From: Isoetes taiwanensis
Taxonomy: Eukaryota; Streptophyta; Lycopodiopsida; Isoetales; Isoetaceae
DNA: 64,000 nt
NCBI GenBank assembly: GCA_021234155.1
Contig: JAJEKV010000006.1
Location: 9,143,003 to 9,207,002 of the forward strand
Reading direction: 5' to 3'
Shown one piece after another: positions 35,440 to 45,759 of the stretch (its first letter is position 1; every line of letters starts with the position of its first letter). Made by a program: the position numbers and the translations under genes. Under the pieces are notes generated by a model, which was not told the origin of the DNA, made no database searches, and saw only the letters and a list, made by a program, of their open reading frames with translations.

Positions 35440-36750
35440 AGAGATTCAGCACCTTGCTACTGGGAATGCATAAAGAGGTTCTCCAATTTAGAGGAGCTCT
35501 GCTCAAGGAGAGAATTCTCCAAGAACCTTCACGACATTAAGTGTTATCCGTGATGAGACTTTGCAAAGTTATATTTGAGATACAAAGCTTGTTGTCAAAA
35601 GAGACACGCCACCGGCCACCAAGAACAAGTAAGATATTTTGTAGTAGGAGGATTGCCCTTTACTCCAATTATTTAGAAAGCAAGCCAACCGCTACTTTGG
35701 ATGATCTTCAAGACTAGGGTGGCATCACACAAGGACACTAAGCGTGGGTTTTGGAGGCTGAACCCACAATTTCTTTCAAGCAGAGGAGGGATGATCTCAT
35801 GGCAGCCAACACATTCCAATCTTCTGTAGTGGATTATTCCGGCCCAACAACAGATGCAAAGCAATCCCAAGCAAAGACCTACCGCCATCCCCATTGTGCC
35901 CTATCATTAGCAAAATACTAACTAACGGTGACCCTTTGCCAAATGCTCCTACAATGGCAAGTCCCATCAATATGGAGAACCAAATCGAAAAGGGTTAAAG
36001 AAGACATGTTTGGACCATATGTGGTGAGTGACGTGTTTTCTAATGGTTCAATACAAACATTGAGGGAGACCTTCTTCCCACAAGAGTAAATGGTTATTTG
36101 GTGAAGAAGTATTATGGGATCGATGATGAGGGAAACCAAGCAAAGATCTATGTCCGTGAGGAGTTGATAGTTCCTCGGCTTGCATAATATACCGATGATC
36201 CCATCCATCTTCTTGCTTTTGAGATATGTCTTTTAACCTTTTACATTTGGTTCTCCATATTGATGGGACTTGATTTGGCAAAGTTACCGCTGGATTGGTC
36301 GCTAATGATAGGGGCGCATCTGGATGGCAAAATGGTGTTTGGATTGCTTTGCATCCGCTGTTGAGGCGGAAATAATCCACCTTCCCCTCGGCGGTTGGAA
36401 TGTGTTGGCTGCCATAGGAATCATCCCTCCTCCACTTGAAAGAATTGGCAAGGTTCCTTGTACTCTAAAAACTCGCCGTGGCATATTGTGATGCCACCCT
36501 CGTATGCGCCATCCAAAGTAGTCGGTTGGCTTGCTTTCACAAATAATTGAAGTAAAGGAGCAATCCCTCCACAAAATATCTTACTTGTTCTTCATGAGGT
36601 AGCGGTCTCTTTTCAAGTCTCTTTTTGACAACAAGCTTTTGTATCTCAAAATATAACTTTGCAAAGTCTCATCCGATAACACTTAATGTATGTGAGTTCT
36701 GGAGAATTCTCTCCTTGAACCTCGCTCCTCTAAATTGGGTTAGAAAAGCC
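35440..36750. repeat. tail-to-tail inverted repeat of gypsy G gag
   Basis: The left arm 35,440-36,006 and right arm ~36,222-36,750 share GAGAGAATTCTCCA, GACTTTGCAAAGTTATAT and CCCATCAATATGGAGAACC in opposite directions. The 215-bp loop is an integrase C-terminal fragment. Confidence 0.8.
36010..36187 (+). pseudogene. integrase C-terminal fragment in palindrome loop
   Basis: Reads FGPYVVSDVFSNGSIQTL and an ending like that of 25,790-25,938, with stops. Its fusion to gag at about 36,006 is a rearrangement junction. Confidence 0.65.
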
Positions 36751-37287
36751 TTTTTAATGCATTCTAATTTGTAAAACGGTGGTCTCTTTGAGATTGCCAA
36801 GCACCACCGTACGCATACTGTTGAAGTGTTCCTAGAAATAATTTTAACCGGCCAACATCATTTTTCCATTTGGCGGCGCTGGCAGTTAGGAACGCATATA
36901 GATGCCCATCGCATCATCTCCCCGATAGAACTTTGATATTTCAAATCTCCCATTCTTGCAACTATTCTTGGTTCTTGTATTGGAATTTCTTGGCAAGTTC
37001 TATTGTTGGTGTTGAAGTCGCGGCCTTCCTAATCTAAAAGGGATGGCGCTTTTGACACCCTAAGAAAATAGAGATCTTCGCTATGTGAACTCTTTCTTTG
37101 TTTAAAAACGTATTCTCGCTCAGCCGCTCCACAATCCTATCGCGTTTTTCCTTGATTCCGCTCTTGCACGCACATACGCTGATCTGAGGGAGTTGGGTCC
37201 TTCTTTTTACCGTGGCTTGGCTCCTCTTCTCTATCTAATGTTGCCGGCTCTCTTGGACAGATCTCCTTCGACGAGCACCACGATCGA
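36222..37287 (-). pseudogene. gypsy G gag, minus arm of element D
   Basis: The minus-strand gag parallels 12,650-13,690 in order, with stops throughout. It ends just inside the primer site. Confidence 0.65.
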
Positions 37288-37305
37288 TTCCCGGCCAGTG
37301 CACCA
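37288..37305 (-). other. primer-binding site of element D (minus)
   Basis: The minus strand reads TGGTGCACTGGCCGGGAA, the best preserved copy in the window. It lies 6 nt inside the LTR. Confidence 0.65.
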
Positions 37306-37311
37306 CAATTA

Positions 37312-38960
37312 TGTCGAGCCTAGCTCGCGACCCAAGAGAAGTGTAGCGCTATGCAGGAGAACACTCAAGGAAACTAGAACGAAGGATCACACTTTATTGC
37401 ATATGGTTATGGTTGGAAAAACCCCAACCGTGGTTACATATTTATAGTCCCCTGCCACGTCATCGCCACATCATCACACCCCTTCAATTTCATATTTGCC
37501 ACCTAGGCGGATCGCCCTCGTGGCACCTACGGCATCACTGGATTGCCACGTCATCAAATATGCCAACTGGACATGCCACGTCATCAATATTCTCACGTCT
37601 CATTCTTCTTGAGAGGGGTTAGTCGAGGTACCCTCCCCATATCGTTTCCTTGGCCCACAACCTGCCGGCCAGGATCTCTTGGCCACAGGGCGCTTCCGAT
37701 TAGGATATGAGCTTATAAGCTCTGAGTAAGTGGTGGTTGGGTAGGTTCGCACAGCAGCTATACATCTGTTAAATTCTTCCCACTCTCTCGCGGCTCCATC
37801 TTCCTACTGGTAAGTAAAGCTTCTGCCACAACTTATCCTTCTCCGTGATTGCACATGCTAAGCTGGCCTTCATATGTTACCTCCCCAAAGGGTGGTTTCT
37901 GTAACTTTCCCATGGTGGCGGAGTATAACAAATGGGTAGCCCTGTTCCTTTTCAATTTCCCGGTATCTCTACAATCGTGTTCTGAATCTTTCTTCTTCTT
38001 TTTTATTCAATCTCTCAGAATGTATAGGTCGGCCTCAGAATCAAATCCCATCAAACAAAGACCAGGCGCAGCCATGGTTTTTTTCAACCGCCAAGTCCCG
38101 ACTTGCCCAAATCTCCTCAAATCGCCAATCTCGCCGCTATAACCCCGCGATGCTTTCAACACTAGCTCCTCGCTTGATCATTCTTCTCAAAGCTTGGCAG
38201 ATAAATAGATAAATTCTCGAAGTTCAAATTAAGCAATATTTATTGGCCACCCTTTGTCTTCAACCCAGCCCGACCGGGCCGAAACTCCGAATTCTAGAAT
38301 CTATTCGGGACCGCCGGGGCTTTTTCGCAGAGATCGGGCCGCCTTTTTTCCCCGATAAACTTCGGCCCAATCGGCCTTTAGGTCGCTGAATCGCCCATGC
38401 CCTCGTTTTGCCCCTTTGTTAACAATTGTTAATACATCCTTCCCTTTTAGTTTCCTTTTTATTCTTTAATGGGTTTTATTCTCCAACCTCGCTTGCTCCT
38501 TTATTCCTAAAGTTTCTTCTTCAACCGCCATTATCAGAAAGCCGCTCCTTGTCACCATTGATATTTCTTTTTCCGTTTTGCCCATAAGGCCATGACAATC
38601 TTCTTTCTTCCATGGGTACTTCCATGGTTCTTTTCCTTTTGGCTTTTTCTTCCTTTAATTCTCACATCTTCTTCTCTTGACTTGACCCCTTTTCCTTTGA
38701 GGCCTTTATTTTGCCACGCTATTCCATTTTTCCACCATAGGTATTTTTTTTCTATGGGGTTCTTTTCTCCCCACAACCCCTTTGCCATAACAGCTTCTTC
38801 CCATATCTTTCTCATGGGTTATTCAGAGCGCATTTCTCAAAGCTACTTGCTTCCTTTCCATAATTGCCTAGCTTTTCTTTCTTAAGCTAGCAGCTTGGCC
38901 ATGGTAATTTGCATATTTAAAGGTATTTTGCAACTTTTGTACCTTCATTGGCAGACGACA
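37312..38960 (-). mobile_element. right LTR of element D, complete (minus)
   Basis: 1,649 bp from TGTCGAGCC (inner end) to GACGACA (outer end). It contains a reverse TATA box near 37,440 and three TGCCACGTCATC copies upstream of it. It is the longest LTR of family G here and serves as the reference for the others. Confidence 0.8.
37453..37586 (-). promoter_or_regulatory. three bZIP-type sites in LTR U3
   Basis: TGCCACGTCATC occurs at 37,453-37,464, 37,544-37,555 and 37,574-37,585, just upstream (on the minus strand) of the TATA box. ACGT-core sites of this type bind plant bZIP factors; their role here is inferred. Confidence 0.5.
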
Positions 38961-38965
38961 TTGTG

Positions 38966-39920
38966 AAACTGGGAAGATCCCATGCACCGGCTGACCATTT
39001 ATCCAGATTATTAGTAGATTCTAAGGATAAGGGAGTTAAAGATGATTTTCTTGATGCTGATTTATTTGCGCTAGTGCAAAGCACTGCATGGTATTCAGAT
39101 GTGGCAGAATTTCTTTCTACTAATGAATTTCCCGAAGAGATGAAACTAATTGAGCGAAAGCGACTTATTCAAAAGTGTAAGCCTTTCACTCTATTAGCAA
39201 AAACCTTATATAGAATTGGTAAGGATGATATATTGCGCAGATGCATATTCCCTCATGAGGTGCAAAAAGTCATTAAGTCTTGTCATGATTTCCCTGCGAG
39301 TAGTCATTTTGCTGCTGATGTAACTGCTAAAAAGGTGCTAAATGCAGGTTATTGGTAGCCGACTATATTTTCTGATGTAAAAGCTCATGTGAAGCATTGT
39401 GACCCTTGCCAACGTATAGGCCGACCTACTAGAAGAGATTCTATGCCATCGAACCCAATAGTTCCTATAATTCCTTTTGAGAAGTGGGGCATAGATTTTA
39501 TAGGCCCCATTAATTCTCCTTCATGGCAAACCCTTGTGAATATATATTAGTTTTAACCTGACTACGAATCCAAGTGGGCGTAAGCCAAAGCCTTTAGCGC
39601 CATGATAATGCCGATGTTGTTGCAACCTTTTATATGAAAACATCATCATTAGGTTTGGTTGTCCTTTAGAGTTAGTGAGTGATAGGGGTTCTCACTTGCC
39701 AATGAAGCAATTACAAAATTTAACTCAACGATATGACATATCTCATAGAAAAAGCACCCCATATCATCCCTGCCGGACAAGAGATTGTTAGATGCATTAT
39801 GGGCCTATAGAATAGCCTACAAAGTTGCCACAAAACAACCCCTTTTATGTTAGTGTATGGCCAAGAAGCAATTTTGCCAACGAATTAGAAATTCCATCTC
39901 AAGAGTAGCAATTCAGAGAA
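38966..39920 (+). pseudogene. Ty3/gypsy integrase, continuation of the interrupted pol
   Basis: SHAPADHLSRLL ends the RNase H tether. The zinc-binding HHCC region (CHDFPASSHF...HCDPCQRIG) and core FEKWGIDFIGPI with the first catalytic Asp follow (38,980-39,530). Past 39,545 the reading breaks down with stops, although LLDALWAYRIAYK can still be seen near 39,790-39,830. Confidence 0.8.
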
Positions 39921-39925
39921 GATAG

Positions 39926-40130
39926 ATGAAGATGGTAGCCTTTAAAGCATGCTTACACGAAGTTGGAAACACGGATGAAGTTCGCCCATGCTTATATGGC
40001 TGCAAATGGGAGAAAATGCTAATTATGATTTTATTTTGTGTTATTATGAGGCTAACTAAGGAACCGACATGTAGGTATGGTAGAAGACCCGTATACTCCA
40101 TGATTCAAGACTATTTTTAATGGCGCGAAA
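39926..40130. other. segment with an unoccupied LINE target
   Basis: Positions 40,000-40,059 match the spacer of the 27.9-kb palindrome (TGCAAATGGGAGAAAATG, AATTATGAT, TTATTTTGTGTTATTATGAG) but lack the LINE tail. The rest is not recognised. Confidence 0.6.
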
Positions 40131-41110
40131 TTGTAAAAGAAAGCACAAATTATGTGATTGGAAGTGATGGAAGATTAGGATCGCTTATGTGTTAAAATCA
40201 TGGAGCTTAAGGAAGTTCTCCAGTTTATCCACATGGACGGCAAAGTTTATAGTGTTTAAAGGTCCAGATTCTATTGAAATTGTATAAGTGAAAAGCAACG
40301 TGAATGGAAAACTACCCCATCTTGTGCCTATTCATGTCCTCTCTGCTTCTGGCCTGAGTGTCCTGGTACAGATTTGGTCCATCAATGCTAATGCATGATG
40401 TCTTTTGTTACAGATTAGGATGATGATAATTGAGAGTGAATAATTTTTGCTGTGTGTATGGTGATGGAATTCTGTTAAAATAATTCTGGTCTGAGTGGTT
40501 GGAGCCATAGGGGTTTACCTGGAAGGAGATTCTCTGTGTAGTTTTGAGCCAAATAATAACAAATAACAAAACCTATAGAAATAGCAATAACCTGTAGAAA
40601 GAAATCAGATAATAGGAGGGGGAATTGGGGAATTTGATTTTGTTAAGTCGTAAGTAGAGCAGGAACCGACTTTGCCATAGCCATGATCATCTGGAGGAAG
40701 CCGGATTCTGTTGTGGCCGCTGCCCCTTTTACACATGTCGTGCCCTGCCCTGTTCTAACTAAACCTAATTAATATTAAATTAATATTGTTTATATTTTTT
40801 TTATATATAAGGGTCCATTTGCTAACATTTCGAGGTTACTTAAAATAAGAAAATTTGGAAATGCAATACTTGTAATGCAATTTTGGGTGCCAATATTTCG
40901 AGGCTAATAAGCTGATATTAAATAAGCTACTAAAATTATATGCCCTTCCTAATATTAGCGCACAACATAATTCTTTTCATTTCCATATGTCTAAACAAGC
41001 ATAAAGGCTTATGAATATTAATGCTAGGGTTTCGGTTGCAACCTAACTCCTCGTCTTCCCTTGTGAATTATCATTTCATCAACACGTCGTTCTTTGAACC
41101 TTGGGATTCG
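40131..41110. other. no gene; contains inverted match to 32.6-32.9 kb
   Basis: AT-rich sequence without coding signal. Positions 40,650-41,010 are the inverted partner of 32,640-32,920. Confidence 0.55.
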
Positions 41111-41900
41111 TGTAGCCATGACAGGGATGTTCCTCGTCCCGAGGAACTACCAACTCCTGTCGACATAGAAGCTATTTGTTGTCCCTCATCGGCGACCCTA
41201 TAATATTTCTTCACCAGATAACCATTTATTCTTGTGGGAAGAAGATCTCCCTCCAAGGTATGGAGCTATATTGAAATATTAGAAAATACTTCACTCGCCA
41301 CATATGGTCCAACCTATCTCATCTTCAACTTACTGGGCCGCTTCCAATGTTTTGCTTCATATAATATAAAGATTTCTTGGCCTCCGTGCTTAAATTTTTT
41401 TTTTCTCAGAAATGCTTATCGCATCCATTTCTTTTCTTTTTTTGTAATGCTTCTCGTGCTTGTAAGGCTAGAAATCTTGTCTCATCTAACGCTTCCAGCT
41501 TCCTTCAATCGCTTCTTTCACACTCTCCTATTCTCCCAAAATTTTGTATTGAGTGTTATCCTCAAACTTGGTGTTTCCAACTCAATTGGTATCACAAACT
41601 TCAAGCCCATATACTAATTGGAATGGCATGGCCTTTGTAGTCACCTTGTAGGCAAAGACGATATATGCCGACTGAGCATCCAATAATCTTTGGTCCCAAT
41701 CGGTTCGACTAGTGGAGCAAATTTTTGTCATAGTATTGCATAAGGTTTTATTTATTCGCTCAGCTTGTCCATTGGCTCATGGATGGTAAGGACTACTCTT
41801 TCGATGTTTTATTCGATACATTGTCGTCAACTTCGCTGGCTAGCAACAACAAACGCATTTGAGACTCCTGGTTCCCTTAGACCGCAAATGTAAAAATGCC
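41110..41900 (-). pseudogene. gypsy G integrase C-terminal part, minus
   Basis: Minus-strand blocks correspond to KAMPFQLVYGLEV near 41,600-41,640 and the ...EELVVPR-type end near 41,130-41,150. They match 31,840-32,520 in reverse. With the plus-strand integrase ending at ~39,920, this forms another tail-to-tail pair. Confidence 0.65.
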
Positions 41901-42379
41901 GCCTAAGAAACAGGGGATTTTCAAAATCATTCAAGCAAAGCCAAGCTTTTGCAGGAAGCAAAACCGCTCAAGAACTCCATTATCTATGGCAACATGGCTC
42001 AAAAACTCCATTATCTGCTCAAGAACTCAATTATCCGCGGCATGGCATGAAAGTCGGCTATGGTGGAGCAGGGATTCCCCGGCCGGAGATGGATGGAACA
42101 AAATGGCTCGCAAATGCTCAAGCGCACCACCGCATCGGCGAAGCCCTTAGTTTCCTAAAATAAATAAATAGGGAATATTCCAGGAATTTCCACTAAACGG
42201 TGGTTTGCGGGATGTTATAGTCAAAGGCTTGAGTAAGCATCTTTTCTGCTGAAATATAGCTAAGCTTTTTTTAGCAGGTAGGATAACTATTACTAAGCAT
42301 GATCTTAGCAGCACTCATGCTTATATGGCACAACTGCAGTGCTTGTCTCACAATCAAAATTTCAGGAGGTCGTAGCAAT
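41901..42379. other. no gene recognised
   Basis: Short ORFs only; no recognisable domain or repeat. Confidence 0.4.
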
Positions 42380-43420
42380 TGTTCGTAACTTCATTTGGGC
42401 TATAGTACTGAGACAGATGTTATGATCTCTAAGTTCATCTGTCGCTATCTGGCTGGCATGGAGTCACTGGAAATGAGGTTGGTTGCACAAGCACTTGCGC
42501 AGTGTATTTCTTTTGGAAAACCAACACTTAAAGCAGTTCTTCCTTGAAGTCTCTTTTATCAGTTTTTTCCATATCCTAATGCTTCCCCCTTCTTAGAGGA
42601 TCTACTTGATTCTTGGGAGACAATTTGAACTTTATTTCAAGATGCTTGCACAGCGCTCCGTGTTGATGGATTCTTCTAGATAATCAAATGCTTCTATGTG
42701 CTATTGTGCATCCATTGACTCAGTGGCGTTGGAGGCTTGCTGGCGTTCTCACAGTTGATGCTTGGTATGAGGCTGGTCACTTGTTGCCTTATGACATTTT
42801 TCAGACTAAGTTATTTGGCTTAAGGTGGTTGATATTCTGATATAAAGAATGCACAAGACATTGTGCATTAATAATTAGTAACCAATCCAAATAGGTGCAT
42901 TAACTTGTTGTGACGGAGTAGCTGACAGAAATTGAATTTTGTTGACATTGTCCCCCCTCGGGCTAGTTGGCAGCTTTGTCTTTCCCCTCCTCGGTGGAAG
43001 CGAATGTGGTCCTAGGCTTGGGATAGATTGCTTCATCCCAAAGTTGCTTCCTTGTGGTGGCAGATTCTTCATAGATATTGGCTGGTCCATAAGTTTGCTC
43101 CCCATATTTCAAAACTTTGCCCATTTTATAAGCTACAACTTGAGACTCTCGAGCTTTGTTTTTTTTCTTCTATGCAGCCAAGTTCGGCCAGTTTGATCGT
43201 GGTTGCTCTGGCAAATGCTTCTTGCTAGTTATCCTTCCATTTGGAATAGGTTGCAGCATCACACTTTCCATTTATCTCCAGATTGGTTGTTGTGGACTAT
43301 CTGGAAAAGGTGGTGGCGGTGTATCTTTAAGGGCTTAAGAATTAGTGCTAATCAAGTTCTTTGCGAGGCAAAAGATAGATTGGTGATGTCACACCTATGT
43401 TCTCAGTTTGCTCCTTAGAA
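42380..43420 (+). pseudogene. LINE-like RT C-terminal and zinc-binding domain fragment
   Basis: The pattern W-x-x-x-W followed by LLHPKVASLWWQILHRYWLV, FAPHISKLCPF and ETLELCFFSSMQ (42,980-43,180) fits the zf-RVT domain at the end of plant LINE ORF2. The upstream VAIVRNFIWA and WRLAGVLTVDAWYEAGHLLP stretches also look coding. Frame changes and stops divide it. It is a different copy from the 53-56 kb LINE and lies in opposite orientation. Confidence 0.5.
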
Positions 43421-44084
43421 AAAATGCTTGATTTTTTTAAGAATATTTTGGTATATTAAATTCTGTATACTCAGTGGATTACTTTTGTCTGCTGAAATTG
43501 TATTCCTGCCTTTGCAATTATACATGTACTTTTTTGGAATGTTGAATTAAGTTGGACGTCCTTCAAAAAGAACAAAAACATACAAAATGAGGCAAATTTG
43601 CCTATCAACAACATGTATACTAGGGGTGTTGGCAACCCTATGCATGCAGGTGGCATGCCTTGTATAAAGAGGTGGATCCCCCGAGGCTTTTAATTTTTTA
43701 TTGGAAGGGGATATGCCATGTATGTGCATATGGTGGCCAAAAAACATCCTTGAGATGTGAGGTTGCATATAAATTTAACTCAATGTGTCTATCCTCTTTG
43801 AGCTATGACCACTACTTTGGCATAGTGCACCCATGTCTTCTCCCTTATTGTCTAGTTCTAGTATGTGATCAACACCCTGCACTATTTACAACTATTTACA
43901 ACGTTGAATACAAGACATGACATCTAGCTACTTTATATGCTCATAACCTTAGAGTGATAGATTTAAGGTCTTTACTACATCAAATTCGAAAAAAATAATC
44001 CCCAGGTCCCATGTTTTATATGGGCTATTGCCCTTGCATGTACCGTCCCATAACCCAGTTGGATTCCCGTGGATGTAAAAGTTC

Positions 44085-44121
<37 letters not shown>

Positions 44122-44316
44122 ATTGACTCTATCGTGATTGGGGAAGGCATTCATGGTATATATTAAGGTAAAACTTGACACTATAGATTTTCATGAAATG
44201 TAGTGAATTGCTTTATGCCATAGTGAGGATAATAAAAGTATAGGATTGCTATGCCGTAGTGAAACATAAAAAACATAGAACAATGCTTTCGAATACATAA
44301 TTATGGCATAGGTTAT
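43421..44316. other. intergenic, with ATCT microsatellite
   Basis: No coding signal. An (ATCT)n run occupies 44,085-44,120. Short degenerate repeats of ATGCCATAGTG lie at 44,215-44,260. Confidence 0.6.
44085..44120. repeat. (ATCT)9 microsatellite
   Basis: Nine ATCT units in line, downstream of the host gene. Confidence 0.95.
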
Positions 44317-45759
44317 TTATATAGAATGTGAGGACATAATGTTCTTGTGTCTGTTATCAACCATTTGAAGACTGGATTCATAGAAAATGGGTTTAGAATG
44401 TCGTCCATCAGCAATTGTTAAAATTAGGATCACGTCATCTGCTATGTCTAGCTCCTCCAACACATCTGAAAAATATATGATTTGGTTGTTTCGAATTGAT
44501 TGGATTGAATTTCTTTTTATCTGAGGATGATATATACATAGGTTTGAGCAATTAGTAAATTTAATACTATTTTAACCTTGGGTAAATGGAATTAAGGACT
44601 TACGTTTATATTGAGATCTGACAATCTCGGCTGTTCGCTTGGTCTCACACCAGACATGAAGTATGCATTGTGAAAAACTATGCCTTTCTGTAACACCATG
44701 TCTTGCAACCACCTAGTATAGATAGCAAGGTGATGAAAATAAACCTATTGTCTAGATAGCAATATATATACATAGTTATATAGAAGTAGATTTACCAGAC
44801 CAAACAACTTTTTATGAAGAAGTCGATGTGCCATTTGCGGTGAGAATTTTTGAGGTTGTGGATAAGACATTGCTCTTGTCACTGAAACTCCAACGCGTTC
44901 ACCATATAGGTTGCAAATGTAATCTACTTTCTTCCAGTTAAGAGAGCAATATTCTACCTATCAGTAGAGAAATGAAATGGTGAATAGATCTACATTCTCT
45001 CTGATTAAGACTAGAGGATGTTTCACTTTAAACAAGAATTGGTACCTCCATTTCGGTGACGACATCTTGGGCATCAAATTTCCTGACAAAGTACTCGACG
45101 GAGAGCGACTGCAACAATGTAGAGCATTGTCTTTGGTTTAGGGTTCGATTTCAATGTGGATCCATATGGGTTTGTGACTTGAGAAAGGAATTCCCTGTTT
45201 GAATTTTGGGACATGTCCACAACTATTTTGGGACATGTCCACAACTATTTTGGGACAAATCCAGGAGAAAACCTATTTTTTTTTCTACCTCGGATATGGT
45301 GGAGCTTCCTCCGGCATTAGACTCTGATGCAACCCTCTTAGCTTCTGCGCAGAGATTAAAGTGCAGGAAGGAGCAAAAGGCCTCGAATCTGCCCGCCAGA
45401 ATTTGGCCATTATTCTTCCCTTCTTTCAGGACCAGTTTCAAGATCAAATTTTCGGGAACGGGTGCTGTAACAATGAAATCCCTGTCGAGCATCAAAAGCA
45501 GGGGTAAATTTCTAGGAATCCATGCCTCTTCTTTCTGTAATGCATTTGGTGCTTTATATTTGCTGATTATATTTGGGAATCTAAAAGTATGTCCTTTGTG
45601 CGGCAATGCATCTTCATTATGTAAGCTATAGTGTAATTTCTGGTGATGTCCCGAATCATGGAGATTCGAAATATGTGAAGCAGGAATTATTTGGAATTTG
45701 ACGAGGGAAGTGGAAAAATCTGTAGAATTTTGCTCCTGATCTTCTTGCGACGGATTCAT
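44317..45759 (-). CDS. uncharacterised conserved-looking protein, five exons, 317 aa
   Basis: Minus-strand exons 45,759-45,289, 45,108-45,046, 44,957-44,796, 44,712-44,604 and 44,465-44,317 (stop TAA) join in frame with GT-AG introns of 84-180 bp. Donors are GTAGAA, GTACCA, GTAAAT and GTAAGT; acceptors include TTGTTGCAG and TTTTTCAG. The 954-nt frame has no stop. ATG at 45,759 is chosen because an in-frame TGA lies just upstream. No signal peptide or membrane segment is seen. The C-terminal 160 residues look compact and conserved: SVEYFVRKFDAQDVVTEMEV, WKKVDYICNLYGERVGVSVT, RLLHKKLFGLVVARHGV, HSFSQCILHVWCETKR. The layout E-x(n)-D-x(n)-hydrophobic strand with VSVTR recalls a PD-(D/E)XK nuclease core lacking the last Lys, which is inference. 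Exon phases agreeing at four junctions make this the one gene here that looks intact. Function unknown. Confidence 0.85.
45205..45262. repeat. 22-bp tandem repeat in intron 1 of the host gene
   Basis: TTTTGGGACATGTCCACAAC recurs at 45,206, 45,228 and, partially, 45,250. It lies between exons 1 and 2. Confidence 0.85.

Larger units (their letters stand above)
31275..38965. mobile_element. element D: inverted-LTR gypsy G unit with 5-bp target duplication
   Basis: TTGTG at 31,275-31,279 and 38,961-38,965 flanks a 7,681-bp insert. The insert begins TGTCATCTCGCC and ends in the inverse (...GGCAGACGACA). The outer ~550 bp are the 5' end of the same gypsy G LTR in opposite orientation, so the element has terminal inverted instead of direct LTRs. 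The interior, left to right, holds integrase (+), an unrecognised GC-rich block, gag (+), integrase C-terminus (+), gag (-), primer site (-) and the complete LTR (-). The host pol reading resumes exactly after the second TTGTG. Confidence 0.82.

Noticed and set aside
31280-38960. Element D as a DNA transposon with long terminal inverted repeats
   Set aside because: Its terminal repeats are the LTR of a gypsy family found elsewhere in the window with primer sites and gag, and no transposase is visible.
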